From Comamonadaceae bacterium (GTDB lineage: Bacteria; Pseudomonadota; Gammaproteobacteria; Burkholderiales; Burkholderiaceae_C), in NCBI GenBank assembly GCA_027484105.1, contig JAIXUG010000004.1:62001-126000 (forward strand): a DNA stretch of 64,000 bases, given 5' to 3'. The position numbers and the translations under genes are program-made. Positions 20,084 to 28,961 of the stretch are shown here, one piece after another. Numbering within the stretch: position 1 is the first letter of the stretch; each line of letters begins with the position of its first letter. A model generated the notes under the pieces. The model saw nothing but the letters and a program-made list of their open reading frames with translations. It had not been told where the DNA came from and searched no databases.

Positions 20084-21556
20084 ATGACTTTGGCAATGAC
20101 TTGGCAAGAGTGGGTGCAGCACGATGCGTTGGCTTTGGCCGCGCGGGTGCGCCGTGGCGATGTGACGCCGGCTGAATTGGCCGCCCAGGCCGCGGCGGGG
20201 GTGGCCAAAATCAACCCGGCGGTGCACGCGGTGGTCGAGGTGTTTGACGATGTCGTGGCCGACCCGCTCAAAGACGGCTTGAAACTGGACGGCCCTTTTG
20301 CAGGCGTGCCGTTTTTCATGAAGGACCTCGGGCCCACGATGAAGGGGCGCTTGCAGGAGATGGGGTCCTTGATGATGCGCGGCAACCGGGCCAGCGCAGA
20401 CACCTTCCTCACCCGCAAGATGCGCCAAACGGGCCTGAACCTCATGGGCCGCACCACCACGCCCGAGTTTGGCGTGTGCAGCTCGGCCGAAAACCCGGCG
20501 GTGTACGTGACGCGCAACCCCTGGAACCCGGCCTACACCAGCTACGGCTCTTCTGCGGGCACGGCGGTGGCTTTGGCGGCGGGCGTGCTGCCTTTGTCGC
20601 ACGCCACCGATGGCGGGGGCTCGATCCGCATTCCGGCGGGCACCAACGGCAACATCGGCCTCAAGCCTTCGCGGGGTGTTTTTTCGATCGCGCCTGCAGC
20701 GTCGGACTTGACCGGTCTGGTTTCGACCCAGGGCTGCCAAAGCCGCACGGTGCGCGACACGGCTGCGTTTGTTGACCATTGCCGGGGCGGTGCGCCGGGC
20801 GAGTTCATGCCCTACTGGATGCCCCCAGAGCCCTACACCCAGTTGATCGGGCGCGATCCGGGACGCCTTCGCATTGCCTTGTCTCACGAGTGGGGCGACT
20901 TTCGGGCGGTGCCGCATTTTGTGGCCGAGTTGGAGCGGGTGGGGCGCTTTTTGGAAAGCTTGGGCCATCAGGTGGACTGGGCTTTGCCCGAGGTGGATTT
21001 TCGGGCAGCGTTCGATGCGCAAACCACGTGCTACATCAGCAATTTTGCGCAGACCATCTCCAACTTGCTGGCCCCTCGGGGCTTGGCGCGTCCGCCTGCG
21101 GATCTGGTCGAGCCGATCAACATCAAGATCTGGGAGATGGGCCTGAACACCAGCTTCACCGAGCGGGCCCGCATGCAGGCGGTGTTCAACACCACCTCGC
21201 GGGCGTTTGGCCAGTTCTTTGAAGACTGGGACGTCATCCTCACGCCCATCACCGCTTTGCCCACGCCCCAAATCGGCACGGTGGAATATCTGACGACCAG
21301 CGACAACCCTTCGGTGCTCGATTGGTTCCATCACCTGTGGTGCAACTTTGCCTACACCCCGCTGACCAATCTGTGCGGCATGCCGGGCATCTCACTGCCC
21401 ATGGCGTGGCAAGACAACGGTTTGCCCTTGGGCATCCATGCGCAGGCACGCCAAGCCAACGACGGCCTGTTGCTGCAACTGGCCGCGCAGATCGAACGCG
21501 CTTTGGACGGGCAGTGGCACGCGGGGCGTGTGCCCCAGGTGCATGTGAGCCGCTAG
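20084..21556 (+). CDS. Amidase, amidase-signature family
   Basis: A 490-residue amidohydrolase of the Ser-cisSer-Lys amidase-signature class. The catalytic lysine is Lys80 (GVPFFMKDLGP), the cis-serine lies in TSYGSSAGTAVALAAG (Ser156/157) and the nucleophile is Ser180 in ATDGGGSIRIPAG. The usual GGSSGGS motif is varied to GSSAGT. It is not GatA: the length fits, but no gatB or gatC is nearby and the C-terminus differs; 6-aminohexanoate cyclic dimer hydrolase-like enzymes are the closest type I recall. The substrate is unknown. It stands alone after the tmRNA terminator and faces the exporter operon. Confidence 0.87.
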   Translation: MTLAMTWQEWVQHDALALAARVRRGDVTPAELAAQAAAGVAKINPAVHAVVEVFDDVVADPLKDGLKLDGPFAGVPFFMKDLGPTMKGRLQEMGSLMMRGNRASADTFLTRKMRQTGLNLMGRTTTPEFGVCSSAENPAVYVTRNPWNPAYTSYGSSAGTAVALAAGVLPLSHATDGGGSIRIPAGTNGNIGLKPSRGVFSIAPAASDLTGLVSTQGCQSRTVRDTAAFVDHCRGGAPGEFMPYWMPPEPYTQLIGRDPGRLRIALSHEWGDFRAVPHFVAELERVGRFLESLGHQVDWALPEVDFRAAFDAQTTCYISNFAQTISNLLAPRGLARPPADLVEPINIKIWEMGLNTSFTERARMQAVFNTTSRAFGQFFEDWDVILTPITALPTPQIGTVEYLTTSDNPSVLDWFHHLWCNFAYTPLTNLCGMPGISLPMAWQDNGLPLGIHAQARQANDGLLLQLAAQIERALDGQWHAGRVPQVHVSR

Positions 21557-21597
21557 ATCGGGCCTGGACGCTGCGCCTGCAAGGGTGTGTTGGTGGC

Positions 21598-22854
21598 TCA
21601 TGGAGAGCGCCTTTGGATGCGCTGGCCTTCGCGCAGCGGGGCAGGGTAGAGCACCACCAGGTCGCCTGCCTGGAGCGGGCCGGTTTCGATCCAGGCGTGC
21701 TCGGCATTGCGGTCTTTGAGGACTACTTGGCGGGCACGGGCGCGCCCCTGGTCAAACAGCCAAACACGCCACTGGGTGCCGTCGCGCACCAAGGCGGCGG
21801 TGGGCACGCGCAGGGCTTGCTCGCTGCGTGAGGTGACGATGCGGGCATCGACCCGAAAGCCATCGCCGGGGCCTGGCGCCATGGCCGCTGCGGTGGGCAG
21901 CAGGTCCACCAGCACATTCACGCGTTGCTCCTCAATGCCCAGAGCCGACATTTTGGTGAAGGCGATCGGTTCGATGAGCCTCACACGGCCTTGGCGTGGT
22001 GCGTCTTGCGCGTTCAGTGACAGACGCACAGGTGCGCCTGCGGGGATGTGCCGGGCATCTGCAGACAGCACATCGATCACGGCCTCCAGATCGCGCAGAT
22101 CGCCCACGGTCAACAAGGCTTGCCCAGCGGTCACCGGTCCGGCGCTGCTTGAGTGCAGCTGCAGCACCCAACCGTTCACCGGGCTGGTGATGGCCAACAG
22201 GCCGGGTGTGGCGGGTGCGGGTGTGGTTTGCCGCAATGCGGCTTCGGATTCAGCCAAACTGAACCGGGCCGCCAGCCGCTCGGCCAGCCCGGCTTGCAGC
22301 GCATGCTCGGCGGCGCGTTCGCTCAGTTGCGCTTGGTCCAGCGCCGCTTGGGCCATGAAGTTTTGCTGCGCCAGTTGCGCGGTCCTTTGAGTTTGCAGAC
22401 GGGCTTGGTCCAGCGCGGTTTGCAGCTGTTGCACGCGGGCGCTGGCGGCTTCTTGCGAGGCTTGGTCTCGGCCCACACGATGGCGCAACACCGCCTGCTG
22501 CCGGGGGTCGATCATGGGCGAGGCCAGGGGGGCCAGCCAGGCCACCGTTTGCTGCGCTTGCACCGGGTCCCCCACTTTCAGGACGGGTCTTTGCAGATGG
22601 CCAGTCACAGGTGCGCTCACAACGAAGCGCTGTTTCACGCGCAGCTGACCGTCTTCTTCAATGCTTTGCTCAAAGGGTCCCAGGGTGACCGCGGCCAGCT
22701 CCACGTTCACCGCACGCGGCGCAAAGGCCCACCACAGCCCGGCAGCCGCAGCCAAGCACCCAAGCGCCCAGATCAGCCAGGGCCAACGGGGCCGGTGTGC
22801 ACGTTCGGTGGGGACATCCAGCATGGCAAGAGTATCGGGGTGCTTGTCGTTCAT
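21598..22854 (-). CDS. HlyD/MFP-type periplasmic adaptor of an ABC exporter
   Basis: A 418-residue membrane fusion protein with one N-terminal membrane anchor (about 25-45), a short lipoyl half (FVVSAPVTGHLQRPVLKVGD), a long coiled-coil hairpin rich in Gln/Ala/Arg (about 105-215), and the second lipoyl half plus beta-barrel (LAITSPVNGWVLQLHS). It links an inner-membrane exporter to an outer-membrane channel. The start overlaps the permease stop (ATGA), so it is translationally coupled. A much longer open frame in this register (to 24213) is a shadow of the permease gene. Substrate unknown. Confidence 0.87.
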   Translation of the reverse strand: MNDKHPDTLAMLDVPTERAHRPRWPWLIWALGCLAAAAGLWWAFAPRAVNVELAAVTLGPFEQSIEEDGQLRVKQRFVVSAPVTGHLQRPVLKVGDPVQAQQTVAWLAPLASPMIDPRQQAVLRHRVGRDQASQEAASARVQQLQTALDQARLQTQRTAQLAQQNFMAQAALDQAQLSERAAEHALQAGLAERLAARFSLAESEAALRQTTPAPATPGLLAITSPVNGWVLQLHSSSAGPVTAGQALLTVGDLRDLEAVIDVLSADARHIPAGAPVRLSLNAQDAPRQGRVRLIEPIAFTKMSALGIEEQRVNVLVDLLPTAAAMAPGPGDGFRVDARIVTSRSEQALRVPTAALVRDGTQWRVWLFDQGRARARQVVLKDRNAEHAWIETGPLQAGDLVVLYPAPLREGQRIQRRSP

Positions 22855-25232
22855 TCTCGGACTTTCAAAACGGCCACCAGGTCCAGCTGGTCCACTTGCC
22901 GTCGCACCAAAAGCGCGCTGAGCAAGCCGGCGGCCAGCACGATGAGGGCTGCCCAGCCATAGGTGGGCGGGGCGATGACCACGGGAAAATCGATGTTGTC
23001 GGACGACATCAGCTGCATCAGCCACGAGGCCAGCGCCCAGCCGCCTGCAGCCCCCAGTGGCAGGGCCAGCAGCAGCTCGGCAGCCAGCGGTCCCAACAGC
23101 AACACCGAGACCTCGGCCCGCGTCATGCCCAGCACGCGCAGGCTGGCCAGTTCCCAGGCGCGCTCGGACAGGCTGATGCGCGCCGCGTTGTACACGATGC
23201 CCACCGCCATGGCCACGGCAAACAGTGTCAGGATGGTGCTGAACACGCCCATGTTGCGCGACGTGGTTTCCTGAAAACCGGCCAGCGAAGAGGCCTTGTC
23301 GAGCACCGCGACGATGACCGGCGCGCCCTTGACCGCTTGCCAAAACGCGGGCATGGCCATGGGGTCCACCTGCAAGCTCGCTTCGCTCACGCCTGCGCCT
23401 TCGCGTGTCAGGCGATGCAAGGCGTCCAGGTCCATGAAAGCCTGTTTGCCGATCAGGGTGCGCACAATGCCCACCACTTCGACGGTGGCGCGCTCTTGTC
23501 GGCCCGTCAAGAATTCCACCTCGATCCGCTCGCCCGCATGCACGCCCAGTGTCCGCGCCAGCAGGGCTGACAGCACCAGACCCTGTGGTGGCATGCTCAC
23601 GGGGCCTTGTTCGGTGTCGATGACGCGCGTCAAACGTGCGCCAGGTGCCAGTCCCAGCAGCATGCCCTCGTCGTTTTGGCTCCCCTTGTGCAGGCGAACC
23701 GAGGCCGTGCGTTGGGTCTCGGCATGCAGCACACCGGGCAAGCGCTGCAGGTCTTGTTGCACCGAAGGATTGAGCTCGTGCTGAAAATAAACCACCACGT
23801 CGCCACGCTGCACCTGCCGGTACTGCACATCCATGATGTGCGCCACCGCGTCGAGCCAAAAGGCCCCCGAGATTTGCAAAGCCACCGCCAGCGCGATGCC
23901 GGTGACCGTGAACAGCGCGCGCCAGGGGTTGTGGCTGATTTGTCGCACAGCCATCAGGGACGCGGTGCGCAGATGGCGACCCAGCCCCATGCTTTCGATC
24001 AGGTTGTGGTGTGGCTGTGCAGGCAGTGGCGCTTGCATGGCCACGGCGGGGCGCAAGCGCATCACCGCGTCGATGGCGCGCCAAGTCCCAGCTGCGGCAG
24101 CGGTCATCACCAGCAGCACCGAAGCCATCACCAGCCAAGGTGTGGTGGCGTAGTCCAGATGCGCAAAGCGAAAGCTCTCGCCATACAGGCCCAGCATGGC
24201 GCGTCCAATCCATTGGCTCAGGGCCAGCCCCACCAGCAGACCCAGACCCGCGATGCTCAGGGCCAAGCCCATGTAGTGCCAGGCGATGCGGCGGTCCGGG
24301 TAGCCCAGCGCTTTGAGTGCGGCAATCGGGTGGCGCTGCGTGGCCACTTGACGCCCCATGACACCGTTCAGGATGAACACCGACACGGCGAGAAAAATTG
24401 CGGGCAGCACCGTGCCCATGACCTGCATTTGCGAGAGTTCATTGTTGACGATGCGGGCCGAGATTTGCTGGTCTTGGCGCACAGTGCCGCGTGTGCCATA
24501 CGGCGCGAGCAGGGCATCGATGTGTGCCATGGTCTGGGCCACGGTGGCTGGGCTGGGTGCGCGCTCGTGCAAGCGGAAAAACGCCTGGTTGAACGCGCCT
24601 TGCATGTCAAACAACTGCGCCATGCGCTGGTGGTCGATCCACCACACGCCAAAGCTCTTGTCGTCCGGCGCGCCCCCGCGCGAGGCAAACACATATTCGG
24701 GGGAGATCACGGTGCCCACCAAGTGAATGGTTTGCAATTGGCCATTCAGGAGGGTCTGCAGCCGGTCGCCAGGCTGGAGTTGGCGCGCCTGCGCAAAGCG
24801 TTCATTGACCACGGCCTCCAGCATGCGACCGGGTTCGGGCCAGCGGCCGCTGCGCAAGCTCAGGGCATTCAGGCCTTGGCTTTGGGCCTGTACACGTGCC
24901 AAATCCAGGCCCACAAAGCGGGCCGTGACCGGGGCTTGTGCATCGGGCAGGGCCAGTTGGGCGTCATGCACCACGTTCAGCTGGATGTCGGCCACCCCCG
25001 GCACGGCCCGCAAGCGCGCTTGCAGTTGCAGCGGGGCGCGCTGCACGCGGATGAACAGATCGGCCATGCGGTTGTCTCGGTAAAAGTTGTCCCGCGCGTT
25101 TTGCAGCGAGGCGTGCACCGAAAACATGCCCACGAAACCGGCCACCCCAATGGCCACCACCAGGGCAATGGTCAGCACCTGCGGCCACAGTCTGCGCAAG
25201 TCGCGCCAGAGTTTGGTGTTCAGGGCACGCAT
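22851..25232 (-). CDS. ABC transporter permease, duplicated FtsX/MacB type
   Basis: A 793-residue inner-membrane permease with two FtsX modules. The first hydrophobic helix (VLTIALVVAIGVAGFVGMF) and a large periplasmic domain are followed by three helices (about 265-390). The pattern repeats from ALFTVTGIALAVALQISGAF with a second periplasmic domain and three C-terminal helices. This layout is that of exporters of lipids, peptides or drugs linked to an HlyD adaptor. ATG 25232 is chosen; an upstream TTG would overlap the ATPase gene. Downstream adaptor overlaps by four bases. Confidence 0.88.
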   Translation of the reverse strand: MRALNTKLWRDLRRLWPQVLTIALVVAIGVAGFVGMFSVHASLQNARDNFYRDNRMADLFIRVQRAPLQLQARLRAVPGVADIQLNVVHDAQLALPDAQAPVTARFVGLDLARVQAQSQGLNALSLRSGRWPEPGRMLEAVVNERFAQARQLQPGDRLQTLLNGQLQTIHLVGTVISPEYVFASRGGAPDDKSFGVWWIDHQRMAQLFDMQGAFNQAFFRLHERAPSPATVAQTMAHIDALLAPYGTRGTVRQDQQISARIVNNELSQMQVMGTVLPAIFLAVSVFILNGVMGRQVATQRHPIAALKALGYPDRRIAWHYMGLALSIAGLGLLVGLALSQWIGRAMLGLYGESFRFAHLDYATTPWLVMASVLLVMTAAAAGTWRAIDAVMRLRPAVAMQAPLPAQPHHNLIESMGLGRHLRTASLMAVRQISHNPWRALFTVTGIALAVALQISGAFWLDAVAHIMDVQYRQVQRGDVVVYFQHELNPSVQQDLQRLPGVLHAETQRTASVRLHKGSQNDEGMLLGLAPGARLTRVIDTEQGPVSMPPQGLVLSALLARTLGVHAGERIEVEFLTGRQERATVEVVGIVRTLIGKQAFMDLDALHRLTREGAGVSEASLQVDPMAMPAFWQAVKGAPVIVAVLDKASSLAGFQETTSRNMGVFSTILTLFAVAMAVGIVYNAARISLSERAWELASLRVLGMTRAEVSVLLLGPLAAELLLALPLGAAGGWALASWLMQLMSSDNIDFPVVIAPPTYGWAALIVLAAGLLSALLVRRQVDQLDLVAVLKVRE

Positions 25233-25240
25233 GGGGCGCC

Positions 25241-25978
25241 CTACCAATGCAGCGTGGCCGCCGCCACTTTGTGGGGGTTGCGCTCGATGCCTGCGATGCG
25301 GCCATCGGCCATGCGCATCACGCGGTCGGCCATGTTGGCAATCGGGGCGTTGTGGGTGATGACCACGGTGGTGGTGCCCAGTTCGCGGTTGACTTTTTCA
25401 ATGGCCTGCAACACCACGATGCCGGTGGCACAGTCAAGTGCGCCGGTGGGTTCGTCGCACAGCAACACCCGGGGCCTTTTGGCAATGGCCCGCGCGATCG
25501 CCACGCGTTGCTGTTCGCCGCCCGACAGTTGCGCCACAAAATGGTCCAAACGGTGCGACAGCCCCACCAGGGCCAGAGCCTCTTGCGGTGGCATCGGGTG
25601 GCGGGCCAGGTCGGTCACCAGGGCCACGTTTTCACGCGCTGTCAGGCTGGGAATCAGGTTGTAGAACTGGAATACAAAGCCCACATGCTCTCGCCGGTAG
25701 CGTGTCAGCTCGGCGTCGCTGGCCCCGGTCAACTCGTGCCCCTGGCCGTGCTCGAACCATTGCGCCGTGCCCGAACTGGCGCTGTCCAGCCCGCCCAAGA
25801 TGTTGAGCAAGGTGGATTTGCCACTGCCCGAGGCCCCGAGCAACACCACCAGCTCGCCCTGCACGATGCACAGGTCGACCCCGCGCAGCGCGTGGACCGC
25901 GGTGGGCCCCGTGCCATACACCTTACTCAGTTGGCGGGCCAAGAAAACGCAGTCGGCAGGAACGGGTGTCTCGGGCAT
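25241..25978 (-). CDS. ABC transporter ATP-binding protein, LolD/MacB type
   Basis: A 245-residue ATPase that energises the permease encoded eight bases downstream. Walker A is [16 protein letters not shown], the signature is [14 protein letters not shown], Walker B is [12 protein letters not shown] and the switch histidine is in VVITHN. The Q-loop and [11 protein letters not shown] stretch are typical of the LolD/MacB/FtsE group. It is the first gene of the three-gene export operon. A GTG one codon upstream of ATG 25978 is also possible. Confidence 0.92.
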   Translation of the reverse strand: MPETPVPADCVFLARQLSKVYGTGPTAVHALRGVDLCIVQGELVVLLGASGSGKSTLLNILGGLDSASSGTAQWFEHGQGHELTGASDAELTRYRREHVGFVFQFYNLIPSLTARENVALVTDLARHPMPPQEALALVGLSHRLDHFVAQLSGGEQQRVAIARAIAKRPRVLLCDEPTGALDCATGIVVLQAIEKVNRELGTTTVVITHNAPIANMADRVMRMADGRIAGIERNPHKVAAATLHW

Positions 25979-26013
25979 CACAGCGATTGGCGCATGCCTT
26001 GACCACTGGCCCT

Positions 26014-26027
26014 TTGATGTCCGTCAA
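26014..26027. promoter_or_regulatory. FNR/Anr-like binding site upstream of host-attachment-like gene
   Basis: TTGATGTCCGTCAA matches the FNR consensus TTGAT-N4-ATCAA at nine of ten positions. It is 125 bases before the start of the gene at 26153, in a 174-base gap with no other gene. Oxygen-responsive control is plausible because homologues of this gene and of the neighbouring phosphoribosyltransferase often accompany low-oxygen stress genes (inference). Confidence 0.4.
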
Positions 26028-26152
26028 CCCCGCTGGGTGCAGCTTGTGGGCTGGCACACCATGGGCCAAACGGTACAGACCTTCAGGTCAATGGCCGCAT
26101 GCGCTGGGTGTTCACACAATCAATGCCTTCCAAGCAAAAACAAGGATGGGCC

Positions 26153-26587
26153 ATGCTGCAAGAACACTGGATTTTGGTGGCCAACGCCGGGCAGGCTCGG
26201 TTGTGGGCGCGCCGCTCGATGGCAGAGCCTTTGCTTGCATTGGCCGAATGGGTCTACCCCGAAGCCCGCATGAAGGCCCGCGACACCGAGCGTGCGCCGC
26301 TGGGGCATTCGGAGTATGGGCGCGCTGGTTTGGCCCCCCACACCGAATTGAAACAAGGCCACCGCAACGACTTTGCCCAAACCCTGGCCCGGCATTTGCG
26401 CGAAGCCGCCTTAGACAAGCGCATGAAAGCGCTGGCGCTGGTGGTGTCCAACCCCTTTTTGGGCGAATTGAGTCGGCACCTGGATGCCTCTGTGCAAAAA
26501 ACCGTGTGCGCCACACACGCGCTGGATTGGACCGCTTTGAAGCCCCAGGAGCTGGCGCAGCGCTTGCGCCAGGATTTGCTTTTATGA
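26153..26587 (+). CDS. Host attachment protein family (Host_attach) / stress-associated protein
   Basis: A 144-residue cytosolic protein of the family named after an Agrobacterium gene once thought necessary for attachment. It starts with the typical EHWILVANAGQARLW strand and has ARDTERAPLGHSEYGR and a C-terminal ALALVVSNPFLGELSRHL segment. The molecular function of the family is not established. ATG 26153 is chosen because AAGGATGG lies seven bases upstream; 18 more in-frame codons lack a ribosome-binding site. The gene converges on the phosphoribosyltransferase gene with a six-base overlap. Confidence 0.8.
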   Translation: MLQEHWILVANAGQARLWARRSMAEPLLALAEWVYPEARMKARDTERAPLGHSEYGRAGLAPHTELKQGHRNDFAQTLARHLREAALDKRMKALALVVSNPFLGELSRHLDASVQKTVCATHALDWTALKPQELAQRLRQDLLL

Positions 26588-27214
26588 CCTCGTCTGGCCA
26601 GCGAGCAAGGCCAGGACCTCGGCATCGTCCACTTGCGCAAAATCACGGTAATACTGGCCGACGGCCATGAAGTCTTGCGGAGCCAGCAGGCACACGGTGT
26701 CGTCGGCCAGGGCCTGCACCTGGCGCAAGGCCCGGGGGCTGGCCACCGGCACCGCACAGACCAAATGGCGCGGCCCCTGTTGGCGCGTGGCGCGCAGCGC
26801 CGACTGCATGGTGGCGCCTGTGGCCAGGCCGTCGTCCACCACGATCACCAGCCGGTCTTTGACCTGGGCACGCGACAGCACTTGCCGGTATTGTTTTTGT
26901 CGGGCTTTCAGAGTCTGCATTTGGCGTTCTATTTCGGCCTGGATATAGGGTGTCTGCAGGCCCATCGCGGCGACCTCGGGCGACAAATAGGCCCAACCGT
27001 TTTCGTCCACCGAACCGATGGCCAGTTCGGGCTGCAGGGGGGCAGACAGCTTGCGCACCAGCACCACGTCGAAGCTGGCATCCAGCGCTTGGGCCAGCAC
27101 CAGCCCCATGGGCACGGCACCGCGTGGAATGGCCAACACCAAGGGGTGCTGGCCCTGGTATTTTTTCAGGGCTTTGGCCAGCTGATGGGCGGCGTCCAGG
27201 CGGTTGAGGAACAT
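26582..27214 (-). CDS. Phosphoribosyltransferase-domain protein
   Basis: A 210-residue type I phosphoribosyltransferase-fold protein. The PRPP loop VIVVDDGLATGATMQSALRA is intact, and the N-terminus has LVLAIPRGAVPMGLVLAQAL and VVLVRKLSAP, typical of the ComF/Rv0571c-like predicted phosphoribosyltransferases found with universal-stress genes. The substrate base is unknown. ATG 27214 is chosen by similarity (FLNRLDAAHQLAKAL is the usual N-terminus); the open frame continues 24 codons upstream. It converges on the host-attachment-like gene. Confidence 0.82.
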   Translation of the reverse strand: MFLNRLDAAHQLAKALKKYQGQHPLVLAIPRGAVPMGLVLAQALDASFDVVLVRKLSAPLQPELAIGSVDENGWAYLSPEVAAMGLQTPYIQAEIERQMQTLKARQKQYRQVLSRAQVKDRLVIVVDDGLATGATMQSALRATRQQGPRHLVCAVPVASPRALRQVQALADDTVCLLAPQDFMAVGQYYRDFAQVDDAEVLALLAGQTRS

Positions 27215-27288
27215 GCTGCGGACAGTCTGAATGGCGGAAGAACCATTGTCAGAAAAACAGCCGCACAGGTTGGTGCTGGGCCGCACCC

Positions 27289-27321
27289 AAAAAAAAGCCG
27301 CTCAAACGGTGTTGAGCGGCT
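27289..27321 (-). terminator. Rho-independent terminator after metK
   Basis: AGCCGCTCAA/TTGAGCGGCT ten-pair stem with a six-base loop, followed on the minus strand by eight Ts. It lies 40 bases beyond the metK stop. Confidence 0.92.
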
Positions 27322-27360
27322 GTTGGGATGCCCCGCAGCCTGCGGGGCAGTGGGGCTGGA

Positions 27361-28542
27361 TTACAAACCGGCCGCGGCTTTCAGGGCGGCCGCACGGTCG
27401 GTGCGCTCCCAGGTGAAGTCGGGCTCGTCGCGGCCAAAGTGGCCATAAGCGGCGGTCTTGCTGTAGATGGGGCGCAGCAAATCGAGCATTTGGATGATGC
27501 CTTTGGGGCGCAGGTCAAAGTGCTCGGCCACCAAAGCGGCCAGTTTGTCGTCGGAGATCACGCCTGTGCCTTCGGTGTTCACCGTGATGTTCATGGGGCG
27601 GGCCACGCCGATGGCGTAAGCCACTTGAATTTGGCACTTGCTTGCCAAACCTGCGGCCACGATGTTTTTGGCCACATAACGCGCAGCGTAAGCGGCCGAG
27701 CGGTCGACCTTGGAAGGGTCTTTGCCCGAGAACGCGCCACCGCCGTGGGGGCAGGCGCCGCCGTAAGTGTCCACAATGATCTTGCGACCGGTCAAACCGC
27801 AATCGCCCTGGGGGCCGCCAATGACGAAGCGGCCTGTGGGGTTGATCAAATACTTGGTGTCTTGCAGCCACTCTTTGGGCAGCACGGGTTTGATGATCTC
27901 TTCGATGATGGCTTCGGTGAAGCTGGCCTTCATCTTGGTCGATGTTTCGGACTGGTCGGGGCTGTGCTGGGTGGACAGCACCACGGTGTCGATGCTGTGC
28001 GGCTTGCCGTCCACATAGCGCATGGTCACCTGGCTCTTGGCGTCGGGGCGCAAGAAGGGCAGGCGGCCGTCTTTGCGCAGCTGGGCCTGGCGCTCGACCA
28101 AACGGTGGGCGTAGTAAATGGGGGCAGGCATCAGCTCAGGGGTTTCGCTGCAGGCATAGCCGAACATCAGGCCTTGGTCGCCCGCGCCGATGTTGAGGTG
28201 GTCGTCAGACGCGTGGTCCACGCCCTGGGCGATGTCGTTGGACTGCTTGTCGTAGCAGACCATGACCGCGCAGCCCTTGTAGTCGATGCCGTAGTCGGTG
28301 TTGTCGTAGCCGATGCGCTTGATGGTGTCGCGCGCGACCTGGATGTAGTCGACGTGTGCGTTGGTGGTGATCTCACCGGCCAGCACGACCAAGCCGGTGT
28401 TGGTCAGGGTTTCGGCAGCCACGCGGCTGCGGGGGTCTTGCGCAAAAATGGCGTCAAGGATCGCATCGGAGATCTGGTCGGCGACCTTGTCGGGGTGGCC
28501 TTCAGAAACGGATTCCGAGGTGAAGAGGAAGTTCTGGGACAT
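27361..28542 (-). CDS. metK: S-adenosylmethionine synthase
   Basis: Makes SAM from methionine and ATP. The 393 residues match the family length. The N-terminus [20 protein letters not shown], the ATP-site [12 protein letters not shown] and the P-loop-like [19 protein letters not shown] are all present, as is [20 protein letters not shown]. It has a strong ribosome-binding site (AAGGAG) and a leader of about 120 bases with possible structure. It is divergent from slyX and ends at a strong terminator, so it is transcribed alone. Confidence 0.98.
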   Translation of the reverse strand: MSQNFLFTSESVSEGHPDKVADQISDAILDAIFAQDPRSRVAAETLTNTGLVVLAGEITTNAHVDYIQVARDTIKRIGYDNTDYGIDYKGCAVMVCYDKQSNDIAQGVDHASDDHLNIGAGDQGLMFGYACSETPELMPAPIYYAHRLVERQAQLRKDGRLPFLRPDAKSQVTMRYVDGKPHSIDTVVLSTQHSPDQSETSTKMKASFTEAIIEEIIKPVLPKEWLQDTKYLINPTGRFVIGGPQGDCGLTGRKIIVDTYGGACPHGGGAFSGKDPSKVDRSAAYAARYVAKNIVAAGLASKCQIQVAYAIGVARPMNITVNTEGTGVISDDKLAALVAEHFDLRPKGIIQMLDLLRPIYSKTAAYGHFGRDEPDFTWERTDRAAALKAAAGL

Positions 28543-28664
28543 GAAAAAAGCTCCTTGGTTTCTGTGGTTTTTCGGCGTTGCCGACCCTGAAACTTCTGGA
28601 GCCTGGCGAACGCTTTAGCAGAATTTATGAATCGCCCTGCAAGTAGTTCGGATAACTCAGCGAT
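28543..28664 (-). promoter_or_regulatory. metK leader with possible regulatory structure
   Basis: The untranslated leader can form an ATCGC/GCGAT stem at its 5' end (28664-28660 with 28635-28631), a TTCTG/CAGAA stem (28623-28619 with 28598-28594), and a TCGGC-AAC-GCCGA hairpin (28583-28571). GCTCC at 28602-28598 is a perfect complement of GGAGC (28554-28550), which includes the Shine-Dalgarno sequence, and it shares a base with the second stem. Two exclusive folds are thus possible. It matches no SAM riboswitch consensus that I know. Short complementarities may be chance. Confidence 0.3.
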
Positions 28665-28670
28665 GGTCGC

Positions 28671-28676
28671 ATTATA
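28671..28676 (-). promoter_or_regulatory. Probable -10 element of the metK promoter
   Basis: A perfect TATAAT on the minus strand places the transcription start near 28664. The -35 region at the right distance (GAAAGG) is poor, so the promoter may need an activator or the start may differ. Confidence 0.5.
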
Positions 28677-28721
28677 TGGAAAATGACCCAATCCCTTTCT
28701 AAATCAGGTCCAATAGAGCCC

Positions 28722-28943
28722 ATGGACATTCCAACCTTGATTGAAAACCGACTGATTGACTTGGAAGTGAAGGCGGGCTTTAGCGAAGACCTGCTCGATC
28801 AGCTCAATGCCCAGGTGTACCGCCAGCAGCAGCAAATCGATGCACTCATCCAGGAGCTGCGTCAGCTGCGTGAGCGCTTGCCTGAATCGGGCGGTGGCGC
28901 CGAGGTGCGCAACTTGCGCGATGAAATCCCGCCCCATTACTGA
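28722..28943 (+). CDS. slyX: SlyX family protein
   Basis: A 73-residue cytosolic coiled-coil protein: ENRLIDLEVKAGFSEDLLDQ followed by LNAQVYRQQQQIDALIQEL and a C-terminus ending in IPPHY, the hallmark of the SlyX family. Its function is unknown. ATG 28722 gives the family N-terminus; the frame extends 13 codons upstream. It lies in front of the RlmN-like gene, separated by 6 to 18 bases depending on the start used there. Confidence 0.88.
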   Translation: MDIPTLIENRLIDLEVKAGFSEDLLDQLNAQVYRQQQQIDALIQELRQLRERLPESGGGAEVRNLRDEIPPHY

Positions 28944-28961
28944 AAGCGGGTGTTGACGGCC

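Noticed and set aside
21598..24213. Open frame of 871 codons on the minus strand
   Set aside because: Only the 3' 418 codons are the HlyD adaptor. The rest is an out-of-frame shadow of the permease gene, which has full FtsX domains.
28543..28664. Known SAM riboswitch (SAM-I, SAM-II, SAM-III, SAH) in front of metK
   Set aside because: None of the consensus cores I know is present, so only an undefined candidate leader is reported.
28628..28673. A 15-codon upstream reading frame in the metK leader
   Set aside because: Its ATG overlaps the -10 box, so it is upstream of the expected transcription start.
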